DNA of 64,000 nt from Erythrobacter tepidarius (GTDB lineage Bacteria; Pseudomonadota; Alphaproteobacteria; Sphingomonadales; Sphingomonadaceae), in assembly GCF_002155695.1 (NCBI RefSeq), contig NZ_MUYJ01000003.1:1-64000 (forward strand), read 5' to 3'. Position numbers and translations under genes: made by a program. Shown one piece after another: positions 25,631 to 34,645 of the stretch (positions are counted from its first letter, which is position 1; every line of letters starts with the position of its first letter). The notes beneath the pieces were generated by a model, which saw only the letters and a list, made by a program, of their open reading frames with translations, did not search any database and had not been told where the DNA came from.

Positions 25631-26806
25631 TCACGCCGCCTCGCGCGACGGATTGTCCTCAAGCCACTCGATCAGCATGGCCAGCACGTGGCGGAAGGAT
25701 TGCTCCTGCTCTTCAAGCCGCGCTTCGATGCGTTCGAGTTCGGCGGCAAAGCGCGCTTCGGCGAGGCGCACTTCCTCGGGCGAGAGCGCTTCGTCCTCGG
25801 CCTTGCCTTGCGCCGCGCCAGCAGCCTGAAGCGCGCAGATCGCCGCTTCGAGTTCGGCCGTGCGGGCATCGCGGGTGGCGAGCAGCGCCGCGACTTCCGC
25901 GGCAGGCAGGCTGTCGGCCCCGGCGCCCATTTCGGGCGAAGCCGGGGCAACGGGCGCCGCGCGCAGATCGCCGCGACCATGCGCGCCGCGGGTCTGATCG
26001 ACCGCCATCTCGGCGACCACGGCGTCGAGCATCGCCAGCGTCAGCTCGGAGCGTTCCTCGATCGCGCCGAGCAGCAGCAGGCGGTTCATCACCTGATTGA
26101 CCCGGCGCGGAATGCCGTCGGTGTGACGATAGAGCGCGCCCAGCAGCCCTTCGCCGAGCGCCGGATGGCCTTTCCACCCGGCATGGCCGAGGCGGTGGCG
26201 GACATAGTCCTCGACCTCGCCATCATCGAGCGCTTCGAGATGGTGCGAGGCGATGATGCGCTGGCGGAGCTGTTCGAGCCCTGGATGATGGGCCAGCGTG
26301 CGGCGGAATTCGGGCTGGCCGAGCAGCAGACATTGCAGCAGCGGGTGTGCGCCGAGCTGGAAGTTCGACAGCATCCGCAGCTCTTCCAGCGCGGCAAGAT
26401 CGAGGCTTTGACACTCGTCCACCACCAGCAGGCAGCGCCGACCGGCGCGGGCCTCGTCCTGCAGGAAATGTTCGATCGCGCCGAGCGCGCTGGCCTTGTC
26501 ATGCCCTTCGACGGCAAGCCCGAAGGCCTGCGCGACGACATGGACCATTTCAGCCCCGTCGAGCGCGCTGGTGACAACCTGCGCCACGGTCAGCGCCGCT
26601 GGGTCAATCCGCTCCATCAGGTGCGCGACCAAGGTCGACTTGCCTGCGCCGATCTCGCCGGTGATGACGATGAAGCCCTCGCCCTGCCCAAGGCCGTAGC
26701 CGAGATAGCTCATCGCTTTCTTGTGGCTCGCGCTCTCGAAATAGAACTGGGGATCGGGAGTCAGCTGGAATGGCCGGGCGCTGAAGCCGTAATATTGTTC
26801 GTACAT
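25631..26806 (-). CDS. XrtA-associated ATPase (ExeA-like)
   Basis: 391 residues. An AAA-type domain like ExeA/GspA includes the N-terminal MYEQYYGFSARPFQLTPDP, Walker A GEIGAGKST at residues 50-58 and Walker B CLLVVDECQSL (D130/E131). HTDGIPRRVNQVMNRLLLL is the sensor-2 region. After residue 270 comes a charged Ala/Glu/Arg-rich stretch likely to be a coiled coil (LEAAICALQAAGAAQGKAED and ERIEARLEEQEQSF). It may energise assembly of the export machine. The start is ATG 26806 because GGGGAG lies upstream; the TTG at 26824 is inside that signal. Confidence 0.9.
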   Translation of the reverse strand: MYEQYYGFSARPFQLTPDPQFYFESASHKKAMSYLGYGLGQGEGFIVITGEIGAGKSTLVAHLMERIDPAALTVAQVVTSALDGAEMVHVVAQAFGLAVEGHDKASALGAIEHFLQDEARAGRRCLLVVDECQSLDLAALEELRMLSNFQLGAHPLLQCLLLGQPEFRRTLAHHPGLEQLRQRIIASHHLEALDDGEVEDYVRHRLGHAGWKGHPALGEGLLGALYRHTDGIPRRVNQVMNRLLLLGAIEERSELTLAMLDAVVAEMAVDQTRGAHGRGDLRAAPVAPASPEMGAGADSLPAAEVAALLATRDARTAELEAAICALQAAGAAQGKAEDEALSPEEVRLAEARFAAELERIEARLEEQEQSFRHVLAMLIEWLEDNPSREAA

Positions 26807-26824
26807 GAACGTGTCGCTCCCCAA

Positions 26825-28486
26825 TCAGAAGTCGTAGCGCAGGCCGACCAGCGCCGTTGCAAAGGCGAAGTCCTCGGCGGTGAACTCGCTGTCAAAGTAA
26901 TCGAGCGCCACCGCCGCGCGCGCAGTGAGGCGGCGGGTCAGGGACTGGTTGTAGGCTGCCGAGCCGCCGATCGCGGTGACGTCGCCGTTCGGCTCGGCGC
27001 TGTCGAACCAGTTGACGTAGGCATTGGTGGTGAGGTTCGCGTTCTGGCCAATCTGCCGGGTCAGCCCGCCGATCACGTAATAGCTTTCGTCGGTCAGGCC
27101 ATCGAGCGGCCCGAGCGCCGTTCCGGGGGCGGCGATGAAGGTCCGCCGGTCATAGCCCGCCCCCAGCGCTGCCGTGGTGCGTCCCATCCGGCGCTGATAG
27201 GAAGCGCGCGCACCGCGGCCGCGAAATGCCGCCGAGCGCACCGATCCGAGCCCGCCGATGACCGATTGACCCTCGGCGCCTTGCACCAGTCCGCCGAAAT
27301 CGCCCGTCACCGGATTGCGGATCGCCTCGAAATCGCTCGACAGGCTGGCGAGCGACCGATTGAGCAGACCGCCAAAGCCGGTGACCCCGTCATAGACGCT
27401 GAGCGCGAAGGCGCTGCGCTGGCTGGGGGCGTAGGTGAAGGTTCCGTAATAGGTGGTCGAATCGTATCGCTCGCCCACCCGCGCCTCGAGCGAGGTGCGC
27501 GAGGACGGACGCCACATCACGCCCACGTCCCACAGCAGGCCATCGACGTCGAAGGCGAGGACCCGCGGTGAGGCGGGATCGGTGACGAAGCGCCCGTCAT
27601 TGCCGATCACCGGATTGCCATTGGCATCGCGCAGCGCGTCGCGGCTGGAAATCTCAACGTTCTCGTAACCCGCACCACCCACCAGCGCGAGGGTCGGGCT
27701 GACCGGGATGGTCACGTCGCCGCGCACGAAAAGGTCGCGCACGCGCTGATCGAGGTTGGAAATGTCTTCCTGGAAACCACCGGCGGTCACAGCCAGACCG
27801 ACCGGCAGGACTTCGCCCGCGCGGGTGCCAGCGCGCACCTGTCCCATATATGTCACGCTGTCGTCGAACACATCGACCGGATCACCTTGCGCATTGGTCA
27901 GCACCGCGTCGTTCTCGAAGCGGTTGTAACCGACCCTGGCCACGCCCTGCACGCCGACGTCGCCGACACGGGTGTTGAGGCTCGGCCCGGCATAGAAGCT
28001 GTAAAAGCGGCTTTCCGCGTCCTCGCGCACCAGCGGATTGGTGGTGGTGCCGCCGCCGGCATCGACGCGGGTGCGCGACGCCAGCGCGCCAGCTTCAAGG
28101 CTCAGCGTGTTGCGCACCAACGCCAGCGTCCCACGCGCGACACCGCTGAGGGTGTCGCTATCGACGCTGTTGTCGCCATAGCCGATGTTGCGCTCGTAAC
28201 GCAGCGAAACAGCCGCGCCGCTGTTGCGGCCCTGGACATTGATATCGACACCCGCGGCGATGGTGGTGAAGGTGAGCACATCATCGCCCGGCGAAAGCTC
28301 GGCGGACAGCACTTGCCCGACCTCGATATAGGGCTGCACCACGCGATTGGCGCGCTGGTCGGCAGAGACGCCCGTGCTCTGCGCTTGCCCTTGTGGGGAA
28401 ACCGCCGGCTGCTGCCGGGCCAGCGCCGGCGCACCAGCGACCAGCGCGGCCAATGCGAGCGGCAGAGCGCAAATCGAAGCGCGCAT
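26825..28486 (-). CDS. XrtA-associated outer membrane beta-barrel (TIGR03016-like)
   Basis: 553 residues with a signal peptide (MRASICALPLALAALVAGAP, then ALARQ) followed by a long series of alternating hydrophobic strands such as AAVSLRYERNIGYGDN and RTSLEARVGERYDSTTYYG. It ends in LVGLRYDF, a typical outer-membrane C-terminal strand with terminal Phe. Beta-barrels of this kind accompany exosortase A loci and are candidates for the outer-membrane export channel or anchoring partner. ATG 28486 is placed exactly downstream of GGAGGTGACC, which also contains the stop codon of the preceding kinase gene. Confidence 0.87.
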   Translation of the reverse strand: MRASICALPLALAALVAGAPALARQQPAVSPQGQAQSTGVSADQRANRVVQPYIEVGQVLSAELSPGDDVLTFTTIAAGVDINVQGRNSGAAVSLRYERNIGYGDNSVDSDTLSGVARGTLALVRNTLSLEAGALASRTRVDAGGGTTTNPLVREDAESRFYSFYAGPSLNTRVGDVGVQGVARVGYNRFENDAVLTNAQGDPVDVFDDSVTYMGQVRAGTRAGEVLPVGLAVTAGGFQEDISNLDQRVRDLFVRGDVTIPVSPTLALVGGAGYENVEISSRDALRDANGNPVIGNDGRFVTDPASPRVLAFDVDGLLWDVGVMWRPSSRTSLEARVGERYDSTTYYGTFTYAPSQRSAFALSVYDGVTGFGGLLNRSLASLSSDFEAIRNPVTGDFGGLVQGAEGQSVIGGLGSVRSAAFRGRGARASYQRRMGRTTAALGAGYDRRTFIAAPGTALGPLDGLTDESYYVIGGLTRQIGQNANLTTNAYVNWFDSAEPNGDVTAIGGSAAYNQSLTRRLTARAAVALDYFDSEFTAEDFAFATALVGLRYDF

Positions 28487-28488
28487 GG

Positions 28489-29475
28489 TCACCTCCGTTC
28501 CGCGCCATAGCTGCCGAAGCGCCGCCCCGAAGGGCTGTAGCGCGCGGCGTTGAGCAGCAGCTTGATATCCGGGCAGGCCGAGAGCAGCTGCTGCGCGTCC
28601 TCGATCGCGGCACGCCCGGTCTCGTCGGCGCGGACCACCAGCAGCGCCTGCCCGACGTGGGCGGCAAGCTCGGCTGCCGGCGAAGCGGCCAGCGCCGGCG
28701 GCGTGTCGAAGATCACGATACGTTTCGGCGCGCCCTGAGTCAGGCGGTCGAGCACCGCGCCGGTACGGGCGCTGGCAAGATATTCGGCGGCGCGGGCAGA
28801 GGCGGTGCCGGCGGGCAGCACGAACAGCCCTTCGATATCGGTTCGGATAACAAGGCTCTCGGGCGCGATCGCAGGATCGGCAAGCGCGTCCATCAGGCCC
28901 AGATCGCCCGCGATCCCCAGCCTTGCGGTGACGCTTGGCTTGACCACGTCGGCATCGACCAGCAGCACTTCCAGGTCACGTTCGGCCGCCAGCGCAATGG
29001 CGAGGTTGGTGGCGCAATAGGTCTTGCCCTCGCCCGGATGGGGCGAACACACGAGGATGCGGCGCGCAAGCGCGCTGTCGGAGGCGCGAGCATCGGCAAG
29101 CAGTTCGCGCTTGACGATACGGAACTCCTCCAGCAGCCCGGTGACAGAATCCTCGGGCACCAGGAATCCCCCTTCGCGCAGATGCTCGCGGTCGACTTCA
29201 GCAAAGGGCCCGCAGAAGGCGACCGCGCGCGGGGCCCGCGCAGTCGGTGAAGGCGCACTGCTTGGGGCAGCGGCGCGCGGCCTATCCGCCGCGGGCTGCG
29301 ACCCGCGATCGGCGGGTTGCGGCCTAGGCGCGCGGCGTGGGGCCTCGGGCAACGGCGGCACTGGCGGAAGCTTGGGCGCGCTGTGTGCCAGCCCCAGCCC
29401 GAACATGCTGTCGGCCCGCTCGAACAGCGAGGCCGGCCTTGCGCTTTCCCGGTTGATCTTGGCCTGATCGGTCAT
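28489..29475 (-). CDS. XrtA-associated tyrosine autokinase
   Basis: A BY-kinase-type ATPase that controls polymer length with the adjacent chain-length protein. 328 residues. A proline-rich N-terminal segment (residues 35-85) is followed by Walker A SPHPGEGKTYCATN (144-152), Walker A' EVLLVDADVVKPS and Walker B RIVIFDTPPALAAS. The C-terminal tail has only two tyrosines (Y313 and Y323), far fewer than the Tyr-rich cluster usual in these kinases, so autophosphorylation capacity may be limited. The membrane activator domain is the separate upstream gene, as in two-gene systems. It overlaps the barrel gene's ribosome-binding site. Confidence 0.9.
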   Translation of the reverse strand: MTDQAKINRESARPASLFERADSMFGLGLAHSAPKLPPVPPLPEAPRRAPRPQPADRGSQPAADRPRAAAPSSAPSPTARAPRAVAFCGPFAEVDREHLREGGFLVPEDSVTGLLEEFRIVKRELLADARASDSALARRILVCSPHPGEGKTYCATNLAIALAAERDLEVLLVDADVVKPSVTARLGIAGDLGLMDALADPAIAPESLVIRTDIEGLFVLPAGTASARAAEYLASARTGAVLDRLTQGAPKRIVIFDTPPALAASPAAELAAHVGQALLVVRADETGRAAIEDAQQLLSACPDIKLLLNAARYSPSGRRFGSYGAERR

Positions 29476-29491
29476 CGCGTTGCCCCTGTCC

Positions 29492-31012
29492 TCACGCGAT
29501 CATCCCGATCGAGACGATCTCGATCGCCAGCAGGATCACGAACACGCCGATCAGCCCGGCGCATGCCCCGGCAAACTGCTTGAGGCGTCTCTTTTCCATT
29601 ACGCGCGCGGTATCCGACATGGTCAGCGAGATCGCCCCGATCACCGGCAGGTCGAAGGCGCGCTCGAGTTTCTGCGGCGAGGCGAAGCTCGACTTGAGCT
29701 GGCCGAGCGCATAGGCGGCGCCTGCCCCGGCTGCGAGTCCGACGATCAGCACCCCTAGCAGCAGCAGCGGACGGTTGGGGGCAACCGGCTTCTGCGGTAC
29801 GCTCGGCTCCTGAATTACGTCGAACCGGAACTGGCTGGCCTTGTCCTCGACCTTACCGCGCGTGCGCAGCGCCTCGCGATCCTGAAGCAGCTTTTCGTAA
29901 TTGGCACGCAGCACGTCATAGTCGCGGCTGATGCGGTTGGCTTCGGCGGCGACCGCCGGCTCGGAGGCCTGGCTTGCCATGAGCGCGGCGAAATCGCTCT
30001 GGAGTGCGGCGCGGCGGGCCTGCAAGGCATCGACATTGGCCTGCCGCTCGGTGCGGATCGCCAGCAACGAGGCGTAGGCCGGATTGGGCGCGCCGCCGGC
30101 ATCGTCGCCGGCCGCAGCCGCCTGCCGGGCAAGCAAGGAAACCTGCTTGGTGACCGCCACGACATCGGGATGGCTGTCAGTCAACCCGCGTGAGCGCAGC
30201 TCGGCGAGTTGGGTCTGGGCCTGCTGGAGCGCGGCGCGCGGCCCGGTCGCTTGCGGTCCGCCGACGATGGTGCGCGGCGTGTTGGCCAGCTGGCCCGAAA
30301 TCGCCGCCAGCGCGCTTTCGGCGGCGGCGAGATCGGCATCGACCGCGCGCAGTTCGGCACGCGCCTGCTGGATCTTGCCCGAGAGGCTGTCCGAACCGCC
30401 GACCAGATCGGGATATTGTGCCTCGAAGTTCAGGCGGCGCTGTTCGGCGGCCTCGAGCTCGCGCTTGCGCTCTTCGAGCTGCCGGTCGAGATCTTCGATC
30501 GCCGAGCTGATCCCGGCGCGGTTGCCGACCACGTGCTCCTCGCGCAGGATGTCGAGCAGCTTTTGCACCACGTCGCGCGCCAGCACGGCGTTTTCAGCAT
30601 CGGACAGATCCCTGCGGCCGATTGCGGCGGTGATCTCGAACAGGTTGTCCTCCTCGCTCGTCACCTTCACTTTCTTTTCGAGCTCGCTGATCATCGCATC
30701 GAGCGCGCCACGATCGGTCACCGCTTCACCGAGGCGGGTGGCGGTGATCACCTTTTCGAGGTTCTTGGCGCTCGACAGGGTCTGGCGCACGCGCATGATC
30801 TCTTCCTTGCCGTCACCGGCAATGCCGAGCTGCTTGGAGAGCACGTCCTCGACGTCGACATAGACGCGCGCCTTGCTCTCGTAGGTGTTGGGGACCATGC
30901 TGACCACCAGCCACCCGAGCAGACACACGCCCCAGGCGACTGCAATAGCCAGCCAGCGCCGGTGCCAAACCGACCATAGCGCCGCGCGCAGTTCCTCGAA
31001 GATCTCGCTCAT
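29492..31012 (-). CDS. XrtA-system chain-length determinant (Wzz/GumC-like)
   Basis: 506 residues. A polysaccharide co-polymerase anchored by two membrane helices: one after the N-terminal RRWLAIAVAWGVCLLGWLVV and one near residue 425 (LLLLGVLIVGLAAGAGAAYA). Between them lies a long periplasmic region predicted to be coiled coil (IEDLDRQLEERKRELEAAEQ and VAEANRISRDYDVLRANYEK). A third hydrophobic stretch ends the protein (AGACAGLIGVFVILLAI). These proteins set polymer length and recruit the tyrosine kinase encoded next. It begins 15 bp after the export lipoprotein gene. Confidence 0.9.
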   Translation of the reverse strand: MSEIFEELRAALWSVWHRRWLAIAVAWGVCLLGWLVVSMVPNTYESKARVYVDVEDVLSKQLGIAGDGKEEIMRVRQTLSSAKNLEKVITATRLGEAVTDRGALDAMISELEKKVKVTSEEDNLFEITAAIGRRDLSDAENAVLARDVVQKLLDILREEHVVGNRAGISSAIEDLDRQLEERKRELEAAEQRRLNFEAQYPDLVGGSDSLSGKIQQARAELRAVDADLAAAESALAAISGQLANTPRTIVGGPQATGPRAALQQAQTQLAELRSRGLTDSHPDVVAVTKQVSLLARQAAAAGDDAGGAPNPAYASLLAIRTERQANVDALQARRAALQSDFAALMASQASEPAVAAEANRISRDYDVLRANYEKLLQDREALRTRGKVEDKASQFRFDVIQEPSVPQKPVAPNRPLLLLGVLIVGLAAGAGAAYALGQLKSSFASPQKLERAFDLPVIGAISLTMSDTARVMEKRRLKQFAGACAGLIGVFVILLAIEIVSIGMIA

Positions 31013-31027
31013 GCCCGGCGGTGCCCC

Positions 31028-31669
31028 CTAGAACCGGCTCTCGGGAATGATGATGGTGTCCCCCGGCATCAGCATGACATTGGCGCTGGCATCCCCGCGC
31101 CGGATCAGATCGCTGAGACGCAGACGGTATTCCTCCTGTTTGCCGGTTTCGCGATTCTGGCGAATCAACTTGGCCGAATTGCCGGCGGCAAATTCGCTCA
31201 GGCCGCCAACCGCGATCATCGCGTCGAGCACGGTCATGTTGGCCCGGTATGGCAGCGACGCAGGCTGCGCGGTCGCACCGATCACCCGCACCTGCTGGGT
31301 GAAGTTGCCCTCGGGCGTGTTGACGATCACCGAGACGATCGGCTGTTCGATGTATTTCGACAGTTCGCCGGCGATGTATTCCTGCAACTGTGTGGCGGTC
31401 TTGCCGACCGCCGGGATGTCCTGCACCAGCGGGATCGTCAGCCGGCCATCGGGCCGCACACGCACCTTTTCGGCGGAAAGTTCGGGATTGCGCCACACGT
31501 GAATGGTAATCTCGTCGAGCGGACCGATGGTGTATGGCTCGGAAGGCACAATCGGACTTGCGCTGTAATTGGCTGGCGGCAATTCCGGCCCGGTGCCCGC
31601 ACAGGCCGCCAGCAACAGCGGCGCGAGACCGAGCGTGGCAAGGCGGACGAAAGACAGCGAATGAACCAT
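31028..31669 (-). CDS. Polysaccharide export lipoprotein (Wza/EpsE-like)
   Basis: 213 residues from ATG 31669, chosen because it gives a lipoprotein signal: MVHSLSFVRLATLGLAPLL then LAACAGTG with Cys at the lipobox. The body has the Poly_export domain (YTIGPLDEITIHVWRNPELS) and a SLBB segment (GATAQPASLPYRANMTVLDA, then GDTIIIPESRF). Proteins of this type form the periplasmic-to-outer-membrane export conduit. The family's usual C-terminal helix for the outer-membrane pore is not apparent, which fits the short XrtA-type variant that works with a separate barrel protein. It is the first gene of the ten-gene minus-strand block. Confidence 0.92.
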   Translation of the reverse strand: MVHSLSFVRLATLGLAPLLLAACAGTGPELPPANYSASPIVPSEPYTIGPLDEITIHVWRNPELSAEKVRVRPDGRLTIPLVQDIPAVGKTATQLQEYIAGELSKYIEQPIVSVIVNTPEGNFTQQVRVIGATAQPASLPYRANMTVLDAMIAVGGLSEFAAGNSAKLIRQNRETGKQEEYRLRLSDLIRRGDASANVMLMPGDTIIIPESRF

Positions 31670-31874
31670 TGACGAGGATCCTTGGGCCTGAATGCGCATC
31701 GACAGGGCACGGGCCGGATGCAGGAGCGACCTGCAAACCGCGCCTTGCGGACGGCCTGTTCCTTTTCGTCGAAATTGGTGAACATCTGGTTAGTTATACA
31801 GCGCCAAATCGCCTCCCATCCCGGATCGGGACAGCGGATCTGCGCGGGTTAACACCGGCAGGGATCGCCTGCGC
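31670..31874 (-). promoter_or_regulatory. Control region ahead of the exopolysaccharide block
   Basis: This 205-bp gap separates the decarboxylase stop from the ten-gene export/biosynthesis block and is the only long non-coding gap upstream of it. On the minus strand it contains tgtataac (around 31793-31799), a -10-like element, without a recognisable -35 at normal spacing. There is also an imperfect inverted repeat, tcccggatcggga (31825-31837). It is more AT-rich around 31770-31810 than its surroundings. The main promoter of block A is probably here; its regulator is not evident. Confidence 0.45.
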
Positions 31875-33101
31875 TCAGACCAGCAGTTCGGCTGCCGGCC
31901 CGTGGCCAAGAAAAGCGCTCGGGCTGGCGCTGGCCCCGTAAGCCCCGGCGCAGAACACCGCGACCAGATCGCCGACGTCGGCGCGCGGCATAATGGCATT
32001 GTCGGCAAGCCGATCGAGCGGGGTGCACAGACAGCCGACGATGTTCACCTCTTCTGTCGGCTCTGCCCCGTAAAGCGTTGCAATTGCCGAAGGATAATTG
32101 CGACGCACCACAGTGCCAAAATTGCCCGAAGCGGCCAGCTGGTGATGCAACCCACCGTCGGTGACGAGATAGACCACCCCGTGGCTCTCCTTGCGGTCGA
32201 CCACGCGGCACAGGTAAACCCCCGCCTCGCCGACCAGATAGCGCCCCAGTTCGAGGCAAAGCTCGCTGTCTGCCAGCACCGCCGGCAGGTGCTCCAACCG
32301 CGCGATCAGCGCAGCCCCGACGCGATCGAGATCGAGCGGCTCGTCGCCCGGGAAATAGGGAATGCCAAAGCCCCCGCCCATGTTGAGCTTGGGGCAGCCA
32401 TGACCGATCGCCTCGGTCAGCCGGGCGGCGAGATCCAGCACATTGCCCTGCGCTTCGATGATCGCATCGGCGCTCAGCGCCTGACTGCCGGTGAAGATGT
32501 GCAAGCCTCGCCACTCGGCCCCATGCGCGATCAGCTCGCGGGCAAGTTCGGGCACCTTGTCGGCATCTACCCCGAAAGGCTTGGCCCCGCCGCCCATCTT
32601 CATCCCGGAGCCTTTGAGCTCGAACGAGGGATTGACCCGGATCGCAATGCGCGGCGCCTTGCCAAGGCGCTGGCCGATGGCGAGCGCGCGGCGCCCCTCG
32701 CCCAGGCTCTCGCAATTGAGCGTCACCCCGGCAGCAATCGCCGCCTCCAGTTCCTCGTCGCGCTTGCCCGGCCCGGCAAAGCTGATCCGTGCCGGATCGA
32801 TCCCGGCCTTGAGGCACAGCCCCAGTTCGCCCGATGAGGCAATGTCGAACCCGTCGACCAGCGGGGCCAAATGGCCGATCACCGCAAGATGCGGGTTGGC
32901 CTTGACCGCGTAGTTGATCCCGACCTGCGCTGGCAGCGCCGCGCGCAGTTGGGCGATGCGGGCATTGAGGTGCGCGCGCGAATAGACGAACAGCGGCGTC
33001 CGCCCGGCAGCGGCCACCAGCTCGCTCGCCCGCATCCCACCTATCGCAAGCTCACCCGCAAGGCTCTCGTAACCGGCGGGGATCGGACCGACGGGTTTCA
33101 T
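31875..33101 (-). CDS. XrtA-associated PLP-dependent decarboxylase
   Basis: 408 residues of the fold-type III diaminopimelate/ornithine decarboxylase family. The PLP lysine is K67 in GINYAVKANPHLAVI. The phosphate-binding glycine run is KLNMGGGFGIPYFPGDE and the second-subunit segment is FCAGAYGASASPSAF. In exosortase A loci this gene is paired with an AMP-forming ligase. It should decarboxylate an amino acid, possibly one linked to the carrier protein encoded nearby; substrate unknown. ATG 33101 overlaps the ligase stop (ATGA), so the two are translationally coupled. The long open frame upstream is a shadow of the ligase. Confidence 0.9.
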   Translation of the reverse strand: MKPVGPIPAGYESLAGELAIGGMRASELVAAAGRTPLFVYSRAHLNARIAQLRAALPAQVGINYAVKANPHLAVIGHLAPLVDGFDIASSGELGLCLKAGIDPARISFAGPGKRDEELEAAIAAGVTLNCESLGEGRRALAIGQRLGKAPRIAIRVNPSFELKGSGMKMGGGAKPFGVDADKVPELARELIAHGAEWRGLHIFTGSQALSADAIIEAQGNVLDLAARLTEAIGHGCPKLNMGGGFGIPYFPGDEPLDLDRVGAALIARLEHLPAVLADSELCLELGRYLVGEAGVYLCRVVDRKESHGVVYLVTDGGLHHQLAASGNFGTVVRRNYPSAIATLYGAEPTEEVNIVGCLCTPLDRLADNAIMPRADVGDLVAVFCAGAYGASASPSAFLGHGPAAELLV

Positions 33102-34645
33102 GTCGCAAAATCCCTTTCGAGTTCGGCTTGCAATGCTGTGCGGTCGATCTTGCCGTTGGGATTGATCGGCATGGCCTGACGCCAATGGATCATCTGCGGC
33201 TGCATGAAATTGGGAAGATCGCGCTGGAGGCGTTTGGGCAGATCGGCACGTGCGGCCGCATCGCCGCTGCCGCGCACCACCAGATGCACCGCCTGTCCGA
33301 GCCGTGCATCCGGCACGCCGAGCGCCACCGCTTCGGCAACAAGACCGGTGGCGAGGGCCGCCTCCTCGATTTCCTGCGGCGATATGCGGTTGCCCGCGCT
33401 CTTGATCATCGCGTCGCGCCGTCCGACGAAATAGAGCAGGCCTTCGGCCGATCGGCGCACCCGGTCGCCCGACCACACCGCCATCCCGCCATAGGTCGAT
33501 GCAGCAGGCGCAGGCCTGAAGCGTTCGGCGGTGCGCTCAGCGTCCTGCCAATAGCCCTGTGCGACCAGCGGGCCGCAATGGACCAGTTCGCCCTCCTCGT
33601 CATCGGCGGCAACCTCCCCGGCGTCGTTGATCACCAGGATTTCCGCAAACGGGATTGCCTTGCCCATCGAAGTCGGAAAGGTATCAACCAGCGCGGGATC
33701 GAGAAAGGTCGATCGGAACGCCTCCGTCAGGCCATACATCGGAAACAGCCGCGCCTGCGGGAACATCCTGCGCAGGTTGCGCACCAGATCCACTGTCAAC
33801 GCTCCGCCGCTATTGGTCAGCCGCCGCAGGGGGGCCGAAGCTTCGGCCGGCCATTCGATCTCGGTCAGTTGCACCCACAAGGGCGGCACCGCGGCAAGGG
33901 TCGTCACCGCGTGCTTCGCGCAGAACTTGACGACATCCCGAGGGAGCAGAAAATCGAGTGGCACCACGCAGCCGCCCGCATACCATGTGCTCAAGAGCTG
34001 GTTCTGGCCATAGTCGAAGGAGAGCGGCAACACCGCCAGTGTCACGTCGTCTTCGGCCATAGCAAGGTAATGCGCCACGCTGACGGCGCCGAGCCACATA
34101 TTGGCATGGCTCAGCATCACCCCCTTCGGCCTGCCGGTGGAGCCTGAGGTGTAGAGGATGGCTGCGAGCTGGGCCGGATCCGCCTCGGAAGGCCCAAGCC
34201 CACGCCCGGCCGCTTGCGCTGCCGCCAGCGCCTCGCCCTCGCCCAGCGCCGCGCAGCCGGGGGGCAGATCGCCCGGCTGGAAGCTGGCCAGCCGCGCGCC
34301 GGTGCCGATCAGCAGCTTTGCTCCGCTGTCACCGAGGATATGCGCCACCTGCGCGCGCTTGAGCAGCGGATTGATCGGCACGTGCACCAGCCCGGCCCGC
34401 GCCGCGGCAAGCGGCAGCAGACAGGTCAGCTCTCCTTTGGCCGCCCAACTGGCCACCCGCGCACCCTTTTCGGGAACCATCTGCGCGAGCCATCCGGCCA
34501 GCATCGCGACACGCTGTCTTAACTGATTGTGGTTAAGCGTCTCATCGCGCAGCACCAGCGCCGGCCTTTCGCCATGACCCGCCGCCCCTGCCAGTTCGGC
34601 AAGATGATCGAGCGGACGCGGGAGAGGATCGGGCAGGCTGGGCAT
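33098..34645 (-). CDS. XrtA-associated AMP-forming acyl ligase
   Basis: 515 residues of the acyl-adenylate (ANL) superfamily. The P-loop-like motif is ILYTSGSTGRPKGVMLSH, the adenylate motif FPMYGLTEAFRST, the A8 hinge AVWSGDRVRRSAEGLLYFVG, and the catalytic lysine is near the end in PINPNGKIDRTAL. It activates a carboxylate with ATP and transfers it to CoA or, more likely here, to the acyl carrier protein encoded at 35721. The start ATG 34645 shares CATG with the ATG of the divergent gene; a TTG 12 bases upstream is also possible. Confidence 0.9.
   Translation of the reverse strand: MPSLPDPLPRPLDHLAELAGAAGHGERPALVLRDETLNHNQLRQRVAMLAGWLAQMVPEKGARVASWAAKGELTCLLPLAAARAGLVHVPINPLLKRAQVAHILGDSGAKLLIGTGARLASFQPGDLPPGCAALGEGEALAAAQAAGRGLGPSEADPAQLAAILYTSGSTGRPKGVMLSHANMWLGAVSVAHYLAMAEDDVTLAVLPLSFDYGQNQLLSTWYAGGCVVPLDFLLPRDVVKFCAKHAVTTLAAVPPLWVQLTEIEWPAEASAPLRRLTNSGGALTVDLVRNLRRMFPQARLFPMYGLTEAFRSTFLDPALVDTFPTSMGKAIPFAEILVINDAGEVAADDEEGELVHCGPLVAQGYWQDAERTAERFRPAPAASTYGGMAVWSGDRVRRSAEGLLYFVGRRDAMIKSAGNRISPQEIEEAALATGLVAEAVALGVPDARLGQAVHLVVRGSGDAAARADLPKRLQRDLPNFMQPQMIHWRQAMPINPNGKIDRTALQAELERDFAT

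Noticed and set aside
31793-31798. TATAAC on the minus strand as promoter -10 of the exopolysaccharide block
   Set aside because: No acceptable -35 hexamer at 16-18 bp, so it is kept only as part of a control region.
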